From: an uncultured Clostridia bacterium
Lineage (GTDB): Bacteria > Bacillota > Clostridia > Saccharofermentanales > Saccharofermentanaceae
DNA: 64,000 bases
NCBI GenBank assembly: GCA_946407705.1
Contig: CAMJPC010000001.1
Location: 186,001-250,000, forward strand
Direction of reading: 5' to 3'
Below the pieces are notes generated by a model, which was not told the origin of the DNA, searched no databases, and saw nothing but the letters and a program-made list of their open reading frames with translations. Shown here piece after piece: positions 54,032 to 63,144 of the stretch (position 1 is the first letter of the stretch; every line of letters starts with the position of its first letter). The position numbers and the translations under genes are program-made.

Positions 54032-55567
54032 TCAAACACCGTCCTGAATCTCTTTGACGGCCTTTAAAGCCTGTTCCGCGTCATCGAAATGGATCGTCCT
54101 GTCAGCGAAGATCTGATAATCCTCGTGACCCTTTCCTGCGATCAGGACAGTATCACCCGGCTTTGCCAGTGATATCGAACGCTTGATGGCGCTTGCCCTG
54201 TCGGCCTCGACCTCGTATTTACCGTCTGTCTTATTTATTCCCGTAATGATATTTTCGATAATTGCCATCGGGTCCTCAGTCCTCGGATTATCCGAAGTGA
54301 TGACCGTGTAATCGGAGAGGTTGCCTGATACCTCGCCCATCTCGAATCTTCTCGTCTTGGATCTGTCTCCGCCGCATCCGAAGACCGTGATCACCCTGCC
54401 CTCGGTGCATTCCCTGAGAGTCTTTACCGCATTCTCGAGTGCCGCAGCGTTGTGCGCGTAATCAATGAGAATATTGAGCCCGAGGTTGTTCTCTATGGGC
54501 TGCATGCGTCCCGGAACACTGATCCCGGAAAGTGCCCTGACCATATCCTCAGTACCGCATCCTGCGCAGTACGCAAGAGCGATGGCGCAAAGGGCATTTG
54601 CAACATTGAACCTTCCGGGGATAGCAACGAAGAATTCGCCGCTTAAGTATTTGCCGGTAACATTAAATCCAGTTCCGGTAACGTGTCCCCTTCTCTCAAG
54701 CTTTAAGTTCTCAGCTTTGAAATCGGCATCGCTTTCGATTCCGTAAGTAAGAACCTCGCACCTGTCTGAAGCGTATCTGATGACTTCGTCTGCCTGTTCG
54801 CAGTCCGCGTTTACGATCGCGGTGTCGCAGCTGTCGAAGATCTTGAGCTTGCAGTTGAAATAGTCCTGCATGTCAGGATGCTCGTTCTTGCCGATATGGT
54901 CCTCGTAAAGATTGGTGAATGCCGCAGCGTGATATCTGATGCCGTATACCCTGTCGAGCTTAAGCCCCTGTGAAGAGACCTCCATTACGAGATTGTCTAT
55001 GTCTTTCTCCCTGAGGGAACGCATCATGCCGAAAATATGTGAAGACTCCGGAGTCGTGTGCTTTGCCTCGATCTTCTCGTCTCCGATTATGTTGCAGACC
55101 GTTCCGATGAGTCCGCTTCTCTTTCCGGATGTCTCAAGGATCTTCTTGAGCATGAAAGTGGAAGTGGTCTTTCCCTTCGTTCCGGTAATTCCGTAAACGT
55201 TCATTCCTCTCTCGGGATGACCGTCGATCGCAGCAGCTGCTACCGCAAGAGCCTTCTTGGTATCCTTCGTCTCAGCGACGACGCAGGACGTTCCCCTGAC
55301 AGCCTCGATGAGTTCGCTGTCTTCAAAGCCCTCGCGCTCTGAATCGACTATTACGCATGAAGCGCCTGACTTGGCAGCGCTCCCTGCAAAAGAATGTCCG
55401 TCAACGCTGAATCCTATGATGCATACAAAAACAGAACCGCTTGTTACGCGGCGGGAATCAAATTCCACGGAAGTGACCTCACAGGCAGGATCACCTGTGA
55501 TCACACGGCATTCAAGTTCATTGAGGATATCCGACAGCAGCACGGCATAATTCCTTTCATTCTTCAC
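54032..55567 (-). CDS. murE: UDP-MurNAc-L-Ala-D-Glu:meso-diaminopimelate ligase MurE
   Basis: 511 residues from GTG; a GTG seven codons later (55546) has AAAGG at better spacing and may be the real start. ATP site GITGTKGKTTST near residue 129, HTTPESSHIFGMM near 168, and the substrate motif DNPR in SDNPRTEDP near 419, which selects meso-diaminopimelate. So the wall is of mDAP type. A TATAAT lies at 55572-55577 in the 110-base gap upstream and could be an internal promoter, but its -35 is poor. Confidence 0.96.
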   Translation of the reverse strand: MKNERNYAVLLSDILNELECRVITGDPACEVTSVEFDSRRVTSGSVFVCIIGFSVDGHSFAGSAAKSGASCVIVDSEREGFEDSELIEAVRGTSCVVAETKDTKKALAVAAAAIDGHPERGMNVYGITGTKGKTTSTFMLKKILETSGKRSGLIGTVCNIIGDEKIEAKHTTPESSHIFGMMRSLREKDIDNLVMEVSSQGLKLDRVYGIRYHAAAFTNLYEDHIGKNEHPDMQDYFNCKLKIFDSCDTAIVNADCEQADEVIRYASDRCEVLTYGIESDADFKAENLKLERRGHVTGTGFNVTGKYLSGEFFVAIPGRFNVANALCAIALAYCAGCGTEDMVRALSGISVPGRMQPIENNLGLNILIDYAHNAAALENAVKTLRECTEGRVITVFGCGGDRSKTRRFEMGEVSGNLSDYTVITSDNPRTEDPMAIIENIITGINKTDGKYEVEADRASAIKRSISLAKPGDTVLIAGKGHEDYQIFADRTIHFDDAEQALKAVKEIQDGV

Positions 55568-55677
55568 GCTAATTATATTAAAACAAATAATTAATAAATT
55601 TAGTGTGGCAATTGGAAGAAATTTGGGCCAAAGTTATGCCCGCGTTTGTGCGTTAACCCATTCCGGAGCCTGAAAGA

Positions 55678-58080
55678 TCAGCCGACTCCCGTGTCACCGT
55701 TCTTCTTTTTGGGCGCAAGCGTAGGAGTCTGGGTCTTTCTGTTGATTCCGATCATGTTAGCGCCGTTGCTGTCCATGTTAACCGTGATAACCTCTCCCGA
55801 AAGCACCGTGGAACCTGCATTCTGGTTCTGCGAGATGCAAAGGCCCGTTACGTCGCCCTTGATCTTGCAGTTAAGGTTGACCTTGCGGCAAGCCTCGATG
55901 CACTCGACAGCATTCATTCCGACCATGTTGGGAACTCTCGAAGTGAGCATCTGCTCTTCGGTAACATCCTCAGGATACATGATTACGACGCCCGTCTTAT
56001 AAAGTCTCTGGGTGTAGCTCGGATATGTTTTCGAGATGATCGTATCAGGCGTCATGTCGACTGTTCCGTAGATGGTGGAAAGTCCGTTGACTGCAATGGT
56101 CGAAGATGCCTTGGAAGCAGTCATGCCCTCGACCTTCATTACGTAGTATTCCTTTGTGAGCTGATCATACTCGTCAGCCGTGAAGATCCTCTCAACGCCG
56201 AGGTATGTGAGCGTTCCTTCAACGATCCTTGCTGCAGTTGAGGCTGCCGCGGAAGAACCGACTTCCTTATCTTCAGGCTTGTTAAGCACGAAAAGGACCG
56301 CGATCTGGGGATCGTTAGCGGGAGCATAGCAAGAGAACGAGAGCACGTGATGTCCCTTGAGCTCGCCGACGTCTACCGTAGACGTGGAGGTCTTACCAGC
56401 AACGTTGAAGCCTGCGACCTTACCTGCGGAACCGGTACCGTCAGAGACAACGCCTTCCATCAGGGTCCTTACTCTCTTGCAAGTGTTCTCGGAGAACACC
56501 GTTCTTACTACCTCAGGCTCGATCTGGTCAACGATGTTGCCGTTCTCGTCCGTTATGTACTTAACGATATGCGGAACCATCAGGTCGCCGCCGTTAATTA
56601 TCGCGCAATAAGAAGTGATCAGCTGGATCGGGGTAACCGTCGAAGACTCTCCGTATGAGAGAACTGCCATGTCGACTCGGCTCGGATTCTTATGGAAGAT
56701 GCCCTTTCCTTCAGCGGGAAGGTCAATTCCCGTAGGATCGTAGAAACCGAGCATTCGCACATACTGATAGTACTTCTTGATGCCGATCCTGAATGAGAGC
56801 TGCGTAAAGATCGGGTTGCAGGAGTTCTCGAAGCCCTTCTTGAGCGTCTCGTCACCGTGATTGAATCCGTTTGTCTTCTGCATCCAGCAGGAGATCGTGT
56901 GCTGATCGGAGAGCTTTATCGGAGCATCGTTGAAGACTTCGTTCTCATTCGAGAGGTTCTCTTCGAACGCTATGCATGTCGTAAGTGACTTGAATGTTGA
57001 ACCAGGCTCGTATGTATCGGATACGCAGCGGTTGCGCCATGCGTTTGCCATTATGTATTCGACCTGTTTGTCCTTGTCCATCAGGTTGAAGTCATATTCA
57101 TCAAGTCCGTACGGAGCCTTGTAAGGATTATTAAGGTCATAGTCAGGAAGCGAGACCATCGCAAGTATCGCGCCGGTATAAGGATTCATTACGATGGCCG
57201 TACATCCGTCGATCGGCTTGTACTTGTCATATGCGTCCTTGCAGGCTTCCTCGGCTATTCTCTGGATGCTGAGGTCGATGTTGGTTACGATGTTACGGCC
57301 GTTTGCAGCCTTTTCCTCGGTCGCGTCGGCATAAGGCAGAACGCCTCCGGTAATGGAGTCAGTCTCCGAATAGCGGTAACCGTCACGGCCTGAAAGGGTC
57401 TTGTCGTAATATGCCTCAAGTCCGTAAAGGCCGCTTAAGACCTCACCGTTGTTTCTCGCATATCCGATTACCTGTGCCGCAAGGCTTCCGTAGTTATAGT
57501 ATCTCTGGGGAACGGCGACGAAGCCGAAACCCTTTACTTTGTTGTCTTTGAGGAATTTCTGGAATTCATCCTTCTTGTCCGTCGGGACGTTTCTTATGAC
57601 GTCGCAGCCCTGGACGGCATTTCGCTTGTCGGTCCTGTCAGACGGGTCATCGGGAAGGATGGAATCGATCTTCTCGTATTTGACTCCGAGGATCGAGACT
57701 ATGTTCTGCATTATCTGGGCGCGGGTAAGCGTCGGGGAAGTTACCTGAGAAGGCGAACAAACGACCGTATAGTCGTAAGTGTTGGACGCAAGAGGCGTCA
57801 TGTTCGCATCGTAGATGATCCCTCGGCTGGCTGAGTATGTCATGAGAGTCCACTGCTCGTTGGCAGCCGCCCTCGCATACTTCTCATAATCCTTGACCGT
57901 CGTCTTATAGAGGCTGTAAATGAGAAAAACGCCGTATAACAATACAGCCGCGGCCATAAAGGCCGCGATGCGCTTTGCCCACATCTCCCTTCCGTAGCCT
58001 GTTAAGGCGTCAGGAGATTTTGTCCGGACAGGTTCCTGTTCTTTCGTATTATAAGCTTTAACGCCCGGGATGAGCGGCAT
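55678..58080 (-). CDS. class B penicillin-binding protein (FtsI/SpoVD type) with PASTA domain
   Basis: 800 residues. N-terminal membrane helix (about 37-58), PBP dimer domain, then the transpeptidase domain with Ser361 in PGSTFKS (SxxK), SCN (420-422) as SxN and, where KTG is expected, KTS (563-565) in VAGKTSTSTV. A C-terminal PASTA domain follows (VPNMVGMNAVECIEACRKV, about 700-770), perhaps with a weaker one before it. Cross-links septal or spore-cortex peptidoglycan; division versus sporulation cannot be told. The GAGGAG site and ATG lie within the end of the ftsL gene (23-base overlap). Confidence 0.96.
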   Translation of the reverse strand: MPLIPGVKAYNTKEQEPVRTKSPDALTGYGREMWAKRIAAFMAAAVLLYGVFLIYSLYKTTVKDYEKYARAAANEQWTLMTYSASRGIIYDANMTPLASNTYDYTVVCSPSQVTSPTLTRAQIMQNIVSILGVKYEKIDSILPDDPSDRTDKRNAVQGCDVIRNVPTDKKDEFQKFLKDNKVKGFGFVAVPQRYYNYGSLAAQVIGYARNNGEVLSGLYGLEAYYDKTLSGRDGYRYSETDSITGGVLPYADATEEKAANGRNIVTNIDLSIQRIAEEACKDAYDKYKPIDGCTAIVMNPYTGAILAMVSLPDYDLNNPYKAPYGLDEYDFNLMDKDKQVEYIMANAWRNRCVSDTYEPGSTFKSLTTCIAFEENLSNENEVFNDAPIKLSDQHTISCWMQKTNGFNHGDETLKKGFENSCNPIFTQLSFRIGIKKYYQYVRMLGFYDPTGIDLPAEGKGIFHKNPSRVDMAVLSYGESSTVTPIQLITSYCAIINGGDLMVPHIVKYITDENGNIVDQIEPEVVRTVFSENTCKRVRTLMEGVVSDGTGSAGKVAGFNVAGKTSTSTVDVGELKGHHVLSFSCYAPANDPQIAVLFVLNKPEDKEVGSSAAASTAARIVEGTLTYLGVERIFTADEYDQLTKEYYVMKVEGMTASKASSTIAVNGLSTIYGTVDMTPDTIISKTYPSYTQRLYKTGVVIMYPEDVTEEQMLTSRVPNMVGMNAVECIEACRKVNLNCKIKGDVTGLCISQNQNAGSTVLSGEVITVNMDSNGANMIGINRKTQTPTLAPKKKNGDTGVG

Positions 58081-58756
58081 AGTACTCCTCTAACGCGTCC
58101 TGGTTTGCCCTGAGGACATCATCGTTTACTCCATATGTATCATATGGTACCACTGTCTTCAAAGAATCGTTATTAGGAATTGGAAGATTTACTACCTGAT
58201 TCTGGTTCGGATCCTGCATGCCAAGCTGGAGAGCCTGTGCGCGGACTGCGTCCATGTCTGTAATTCCGTTAGCGTTCTCTTCAGCTTCGAGGAGCTGTCT
58301 CTTTACGGTGTTGATTCCGTCCTTGAGGTTGGAATTGTCTCTTGAGAGCTCTGAGAGTTCGGTCTGGGGAAACAAAAGGAGCATTACGAATACGCCTGAA
58401 AGGATCAGGAGTCCTACTGCCATGATCGTCTCAAAAGCTTTTCTCTTTGTGAGCTTTCTTGCCTTTTTCTTCTGTTCTTCCGTCAGCTGGGGATCCATGT
58501 GCTCGAGAGCGAAATCGTGGCTTCTCTCGGAAACAGTCTCAAAGGAATACTTGTCCTCAACAGCTTTAGCCTTCTTGGGTTCAACCTGAGGTCTCTTCTC
58601 AATGATCAGGGGTTCCATGACAGGAATGATGGATCCCTGCCTGTATGTGTAGTTGCGCTTTCTCGCATTGAGCGCATCTCTAAGATCCCTGTCACTAGCA
58701 TAGATTCCAGGTCTTTTTCTCTTTATTCCGTTGTTCTTGCGCTCTCTAGTTGCCAT
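58058..58756 (-). CDS. ftsL: FtsL-like cell-division protein
   Basis: 232 residues from ATG (a GTG three codons earlier is possible). A charged cytoplasmic part of ~110 residues, one transmembrane helix (about 112-131, TIMAVGLLILSGVFVMLLLF), a leucine-zipper-like stretch outside (LSELSRDNSNLKDGINTVKRQLLEAEENANGI in part), and a ~60-residue tail. FtsL is recognised by position and topology rather than sequence; the protein is about twice the usual length. Overlaps the PBP gene by 23 bases. Confidence 0.8.
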   Translation of the reverse strand: MATRERKNNGIKRKRPGIYASDRDLRDALNARKRNYTYRQGSIIPVMEPLIIEKRPQVEPKKAKAVEDKYSFETVSERSHDFALEHMDPQLTEEQKKKARKLTKRKAFETIMAVGLLILSGVFVMLLLFPQTELSELSRDNSNLKDGINTVKRQLLEAEENANGITDMDAVRAQALQLGMQDPNQNQVVNLPIPNNDSLKTVVPYDTYGVNDDVLRANQDALEEYYAAHPGR

Positions 58757-58768
58757 AATATCCACCCT

Positions 58769-59740
58769 TTAGTTGTACTGTTCGTTGCCGTTCCTCTCGA
58801 AAACCCTGAGTTTCGCGCTGCGTGCCCTCGGGTTCTCTTCCTTCTCCTCCTCCGACGGTTCAATGGGTTTCTTTGTAATGACCGTTCCCAGCGGTTTCTT
58901 TCCGCATACGCACACCGGAAATTCTCTCGGGCATGTGCAGGGATTCTCTGCTTTTCTGAATGCTTCCTTTACGATCCTGTCCTCGAGCGAATGGAAAGTG
59001 ATTATGCTGACCCTTCCGCCCGGGTTGAGATGCTTGAAACAATCCCTCATGAGACTTTCGAGTCCGGACAGTTCGTGATTAACTTCTATCCTTATCGCCT
59101 GGAAGCATCTTTTCGCGGGATGCTGGTCTTCGAATCTTCCGTGACCGGGCATATACTCTTTGATAGCCTCAGCCAGATCGGTAGTGAGCTTGAAAGGTAC
59201 TCTCTGCCTTCTCTGAACGATTCCGTCAGCGATCCTTCCGGAGTGGCGCTCCTCGCCGTACTCTCTGAAGATCCTTTCCAGTTCATCTCTTGAATATCTG
59301 TTTACGACGTATTCGGCTGTGAGCGTTTCGTCGCTTGTATCCATTCTCATGTCGAGCGGTCCCTTGTTCATGTAAGAGAATCCGCGGTCAGCCGTATCCA
59401 GCTGATATGAAGATACGCCGAGGTCAGCGAGTATTCCGTCAACCTTCTTGATCTTCATGCTGTCGAGCATGTTGTCGATGTCACCATAGTCGCACTTAAC
59501 GGGCATCCAGTTGGTATGAGCGAAGTCCTTGCTCCTTGCCATGCATGCTCTGAGCGCGTCAACGTCTTTATCTACCGAGATCAGGGTTCCGGATGAACCG
59601 AGTCTGGAAGCGATCTCTGCGCTGTGTCCGCCGCCGCCTGCAGTGCAGTCCACGTAAATGCCGTTACCCTTTACGGCAAGGCCGTCAACTGCTTCTCTGA
59701 GCAGTACCGACTTATGATTGAAATCAGAGTCCTTCGACAT
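58769..59740 (-). CDS. rsmH: 16S rRNA cytosine-1402 N4-methyltransferase
   Basis: 323 residues from MSKDSDFNHKSVLL; GGAGA lies upstream and a longer frame is less likely. SAM motif YVDCTAGGGGHSAEIASRLG near residue 30, LADLGVSSYQLD near 104, and the end motif GRVSIITFHSLEDRIVKEAF near 258. With RsmI (9983-10819) it completes the m4Cm modification of C1402. It overlaps mraZ by 17 bases. Confidence 0.97.
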   Translation of the reverse strand: MSKDSDFNHKSVLLREAVDGLAVKGNGIYVDCTAGGGGHSAEIASRLGSSGTLISVDKDVDALRACMARSKDFAHTNWMPVKCDYGDIDNMLDSMKIKKVDGILADLGVSSYQLDTADRGFSYMNKGPLDMRMDTSDETLTAEYVVNRYSRDELERIFREYGEERHSGRIADGIVQRRQRVPFKLTTDLAEAIKEYMPGHGRFEDQHPAKRCFQAIRIEVNHELSGLESLMRDCFKHLNPGGRVSIITFHSLEDRIVKEAFRKAENPCTCPREFPVCVCGKKPLGTVITKKPIEPSEEEKEENPRARSAKLRVFERNGNEQYN

Positions 59741-60155
59741 AATAATCTGTCTCCAATCCTTCAATATTGCTCAGATCGTGATCTTCGTTGTCGTAGAAGC
59801 TCTTCGCACATACGTCAAGTTTGCCGTCATCGTTAAATACGCAGATCTCGTCTCCGGCCTTAGCGAAAATCCTTTCCCACAGTTCCGCGCTTACCGCGAT
59901 CCTTCCCTGGGAGTCAACGGTGACTTCAGCAGCCTCTCCGATGATCGCCCTCTTGATCGTACGGACCTTGGAATCCATGGAATTGAGTTTTCTGATCTGT
60001 TCGGCAATGTGGTCAAAATGTTCTTTCGAATAGACGCAAAGATAGCCCTTGTCAAGGCTGTTGGTTACAACAACCTCGTCTCCGAGCTGCTCTCTCTGCT
60101 TTGCCGGGATGAAGAATCTTCCCTTGGCGTCTATTTTCTTGATGTCTCTTGCCAC
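59724..60155 (-). CDS. mraZ: transcriptional regulator MraZ
   Basis: 143 residues. Two AbrB-like SpoVT folds: DAKGRFFIPAKQRE (residues 9-22) and DSQGRIAVSAELWE (about 83-96). Autoregulates the dcw operon by binding GTGG-type direct repeats, two sets of which are seen upstream. First gene of the cluster. Confidence 0.97.
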   Translation of the reverse strand: MARDIKKIDAKGRFFIPAKQREQLGDEVVVTNSLDKGYLCVYSKEHFDHIAEQIRKLNSMDSKVRTIKRAIIGEAAEVTVDSQGRIAVSAELWERIFAKAGDEICVFNDDGKLDVCAKSFYDNEDHDLSNIEGLETDYYVEGL

Positions 60156-60212
60156 TTTAGCCGCACTTCTTTGTTTTTCTATGTGAAAAGCGGAGTAAGA
60201 TCGGTTTTTCTA

Positions 60213-60257
60213 CCACTTTCCTCCACTCAGATGGGAATTTCATCCCCAAATCACCAC
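60213..60257 (-). promoter_or_regulatory. putative MraZ boxes
   Basis: On the minus strand AGTGGAGGAAAGTGGTAGAA repeats AGTGG with a 10-base step (60213-60227), like known AAAGTGG-N3 MraZ boxes. A second pair, GTGG then GGGG, also 10 bases apart, lies at 60244-60257. Both sit between promoter and mraZ. Confidence 0.65.
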
Positions 60258-60263
60258 ACCCGT

Positions 60264-60292
60264 ATTTTATCTGTAACATTTCCTTAACGCAA
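60264..60292 (-). promoter_or_regulatory. promoter of the dcw operon (mraZ)
   Basis: TTGCGT, 17 bases, TAAAAT on the minus strand, about 110 bases before the mraZ start. The 328-base gap 60156-60483 otherwise holds the MraZ boxes and two terminators. Confidence 0.65.
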
Positions 60293-60352
60293 GATGAAAT
60301 TTGTAATTTTTTGGAAATTTATCAAGTTTCTTTACAAATTGGCGGATTGCAT

Positions 60353-60381
60353 AAAAAAGACACTCTGCCATAGGCAAAGTG
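60353..60381 (-). terminator. second intrinsic terminator behind the GH94 gene
   Basis: CACTTTGCC pairs with GGCAGAGTG (one G-U) around TAT, followed by TCTTTTTT on the minus strand. Confidence 0.8.
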
Positions 60382-60416
60382 ACATCTCAAGCCTTTGTTT
60401 CCAACGGGTTCAGGCG

Positions 60417-60453
60417 TAAAAAGAACCCCCGGAGGAATGATCCTCCAGGGGCC
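60417..60453 (-). terminator. first intrinsic terminator behind the GH94 gene
   Basis: CCCC-T-GGAGGA pairs with TCCTCC-GGGG around TCAT with one bulged base, followed by TTCTTTTT. It lies 31 bases after the GH94 stop. Confidence 0.85.
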
Positions 60454-60483
60454 GTTAAAGCAATTTTCTTTATATAAGAGTAA

Positions 60484-63105
60484 TTATCCTAATTCACAGA
60501 TGATCTCCGGATCAGATCCCTCAAATGCCTCTTCAGGGATCAGTCCGCCGTCTTCAAGCTGAAGCGCCTTGCCTCCGCAAGTGACCGATACGATCTTATA
60601 GGAACCTGCGTCAAGCTTTCCGGGATTAACATATGTAAGGGTAAAAGGCTTTCCTTTTCTGTATGCGGTTACGGAAGCCTTGCCCTCACCGTCAAACTGT
60701 GATGCAAGGAGCGCAGGCGCGAGCTTTATCTTTCCGCTTACCGATGACACGCCGAACATCTTCGTGAGCACCAGGAGCACAGCCCAGCTGGCAGCGCCTG
60801 TCAGATAAGGATACATTCCTCTTCCCTTTCCGTTAAAGTACTCGGGGATGCCGGGATACATCCTTCCGTCTTCGCTCATGCTCTGCGAGAACAGGTTGTT
60901 GAAGACCTTGAAGCCTTCCTTAGCAAAGCCTCTGGTATAGAGCGCGAACGCGTACATGACCGCCATGTGGCAGAATACCGCGCCGTTCTCCTTTTCGCCG
61001 TAAGCAAATCCGAAAGCTCTTCCCATGTTCATCTTTACCTCATGGAAATCGGTATTGAGCCTGTAGCCTCCGAGAGACGGCGCGTAAAGATACTTGTCGC
61101 ACGCCTTGACAACGTCCTTTACGGCTTCTTCGTCAGCCGTACCGAACATCACCGTGAACACCTGGGATGTGAGCATCATGCGGACTGATCCGTTCACGAT
61201 GCCTTCAACCTTTTCCGCGTCATTGTCGTAATAACCGTTGAACCATCTGGATCCTTCGCCGTCAGACACCATCTCGTTCTCGCGGATGTGCTTCTTGATC
61301 CAGTCGCTCATCTTGTCGAGATGTGACGCGAGTTTCTCCGCATCCATAACCATCATGTAACCGGATATCTTTGTCGCAACGCTCTCCTCATAATCAAGGA
61401 GGAGCTTTCTTTTCGCTTCGGGATCATCGTACTCGTCAGCGCAGATGAGCTCTATGAGTTCCTCGAAAACTGCGATGTCAGATCTGCCGCAGTTCCTTAT
61501 CATGGAAGAGAGCATAGAGAGCGCTCCCGCATAGGCAGCGGTGAAAGCAACGCTCTCTCCCTTCTTGGATGCCATGTCGAGCGCGTCGTTCCAGTCAGCG
61601 CCCCTTAGCCTCATGTTGCCGTGCTCGCCGCAGTCAAAGAACTGCGTTACCGTCTCGGTCAGGAGATGCTCGAGCACCGTTCCCATGTATACGCTTCCGG
61701 AAGCGGTCAGTTCCTTCGGATCGGAATTCGGATCAAAATCCTCATCGAACTTCTCGCCTCTGAATATCATGCGATCCTTGAAATAAGGCTGCTCCTCAAA
61801 AAGGAAGTCGTAATCGCCGGTGCTGCTCAGATACAGATCGACAGTGAAAACAGGCCAGAAGCCATGATCCATCCAGACTCTGGGAATGCCATTACGGTCC
61901 GCGATGAACTCGCCCTTCTTTGATCCGATGATCGTTGCGTTGGAACCGTCCATTCTGACGCCTGCGAAATAACCGACAAGGTCATCTCTCGCATCAGCAG
62001 GGTTTCTTAAAAGAAGTGCAAGCGAATCCTGCCAGAGGTCACGCCAGCCTCTTCCTCCCCTTCCGTAATCGTGGTAAGGAAGGAACGAGCATCCGTAGAG
62101 CTTACGGAGGGCAGGCTGCACGCTTACCCATTCCATCCACCCGTCGAATACCGGATCACCGGTCTTCGTGTGGATGATCTTCTCGTTCTCCCAATATGCC
62201 TTAACTTCTTCAAAAGCAGCCTCAACATTTGCAGTTTCAAGGTATCTGCTTCCTTCCCCGTCGTAACCCAGTACGACATTATATACCGCGGAACTGCCCG
62301 GAGCCAAAGTCCTCTTCGCGAACTTGAGACCCGCATAAGCTTCCTGACCCGTTACAACAGAGCCCGGAACCATGCCTTCGCTCATCTTTGCGCCTTCAGG
62401 GTTAAGAAGATTTCCGCCGTCTCCCGTGAAATCAAGAACAGTGGGATTGATTCCGTCAGGAACGTTGCCTTCCATGTCTCTTGCGCGGACCGTGTAAGTA
62501 TCAGAAGTCCTGTGGTGGCCTCTCTCATCGAAGGCCATCGTAGGCATGACCTTGATGCCGTCTTCAAGCACTTCGATGACATTGAGGAGTGAGGTTACAT
62601 GTCTGTGGTCCCTGATGTGATCGGCGCCTCTTGCAAATACCGGAACGGCAGCCGATGCAATGAACGAGATGTCGCTGTTACCGTCATTGGTTACCGTAAC
62701 CTGCATGACCTCAGCCTTCTCTGTTCCGACAGGAGCGAAGAAGAGAGTCGATGCCTTGATGCCTTCTGCGATCCTTCTCGTGGTCTTCTGCCAAAGGAAT
62801 CCCGCTTCAAGCTCAGCATCGTCATCAGAACCAAGCTGGCTCAAAGAAAATCCCGTAACCGACTTCAATCCGATGCCGTCGATACAGAGCCAGAAGTTCC
62901 TTGAATACATGGACTCCTGAAGATCTTCAACGACCACCGGGTGAAGAAGAAACCTGTCCTGTGAGAGTTTGGAATCTCCGCCGCCTCTCGGCGTAACTGA
63001 ACCCATGACGCCTGAAGGACTTCCGATCGGGATATAAAGAAAGCTGGACTTGTCAGCTTCGTTTGTTTTGAAAGTACCGTTTTTTCCGGTGAATTCTATG
63101 TTCAT
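60484..63105 (-). CDS. GH94-type glycoside phosphorylase
   Basis: 873 residues from MNIEFTGK; GGAGG six bases upstream decides against a start nine codons earlier. GH94 enzymes split beta-glucosides with phosphate to give a sugar 1-phosphate in the cytoplasm. A beta-sandwich (about 1-270) is followed by an alpha/alpha barrel: GRGWRDLWQD with the likely general-acid Asp356, RVWMDHGFWPVFTVDLYL, MRLRGADWNDALDM, NGAVFCHMAVM and YPYLTGAASWAVL, the phosphate-site region. No signal peptide. Acceptor and linkage (cellobiose, 1,2-beta-glucan, chitobiose or other) cannot be told. Two terminators follow. Confidence 0.88.
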   Translation of the reverse strand: MNIEFTGKNGTFKTNEADKSSFLYIPIGSPSGVMGSVTPRGGGDSKLSQDRFLLHPVVVEDLQESMYSRNFWLCIDGIGLKSVTGFSLSQLGSDDDAELEAGFLWQKTTRRIAEGIKASTLFFAPVGTEKAEVMQVTVTNDGNSDISFIASAAVPVFARGADHIRDHRHVTSLLNVIEVLEDGIKVMPTMAFDERGHHRTSDTYTVRARDMEGNVPDGINPTVLDFTGDGGNLLNPEGAKMSEGMVPGSVVTGQEAYAGLKFAKRTLAPGSSAVYNVVLGYDGEGSRYLETANVEAAFEEVKAYWENEKIIHTKTGDPVFDGWMEWVSVQPALRKLYGCSFLPYHDYGRGGRGWRDLWQDSLALLLRNPADARDDLVGYFAGVRMDGSNATIIGSKKGEFIADRNGIPRVWMDHGFWPVFTVDLYLSSTGDYDFLFEEQPYFKDRMIFRGEKFDEDFDPNSDPKELTASGSVYMGTVLEHLLTETVTQFFDCGEHGNMRLRGADWNDALDMASKKGESVAFTAAYAGALSMLSSMIRNCGRSDIAVFEELIELICADEYDDPEAKRKLLLDYEESVATKISGYMMVMDAEKLASHLDKMSDWIKKHIRENEMVSDGEGSRWFNGYYDNDAEKVEGIVNGSVRMMLTSQVFTVMFGTADEEAVKDVVKACDKYLYAPSLGGYRLNTDFHEVKMNMGRAFGFAYGEKENGAVFCHMAVMYAFALYTRGFAKEGFKVFNNLFSQSMSEDGRMYPGIPEYFNGKGRGMYPYLTGAASWAVLLVLTKMFGVSSVSGKIKLAPALLASQFDGEGKASVTAYRKGKPFTLTYVNPGKLDAGSYKIVSVTCGGKALQLEDGGLIPEEAFEGSDPEIICELG

Positions 63106-63144
63106 CTCATTCCTCCGCCCGCCGCCATTCATGCGGCCAAAGAA

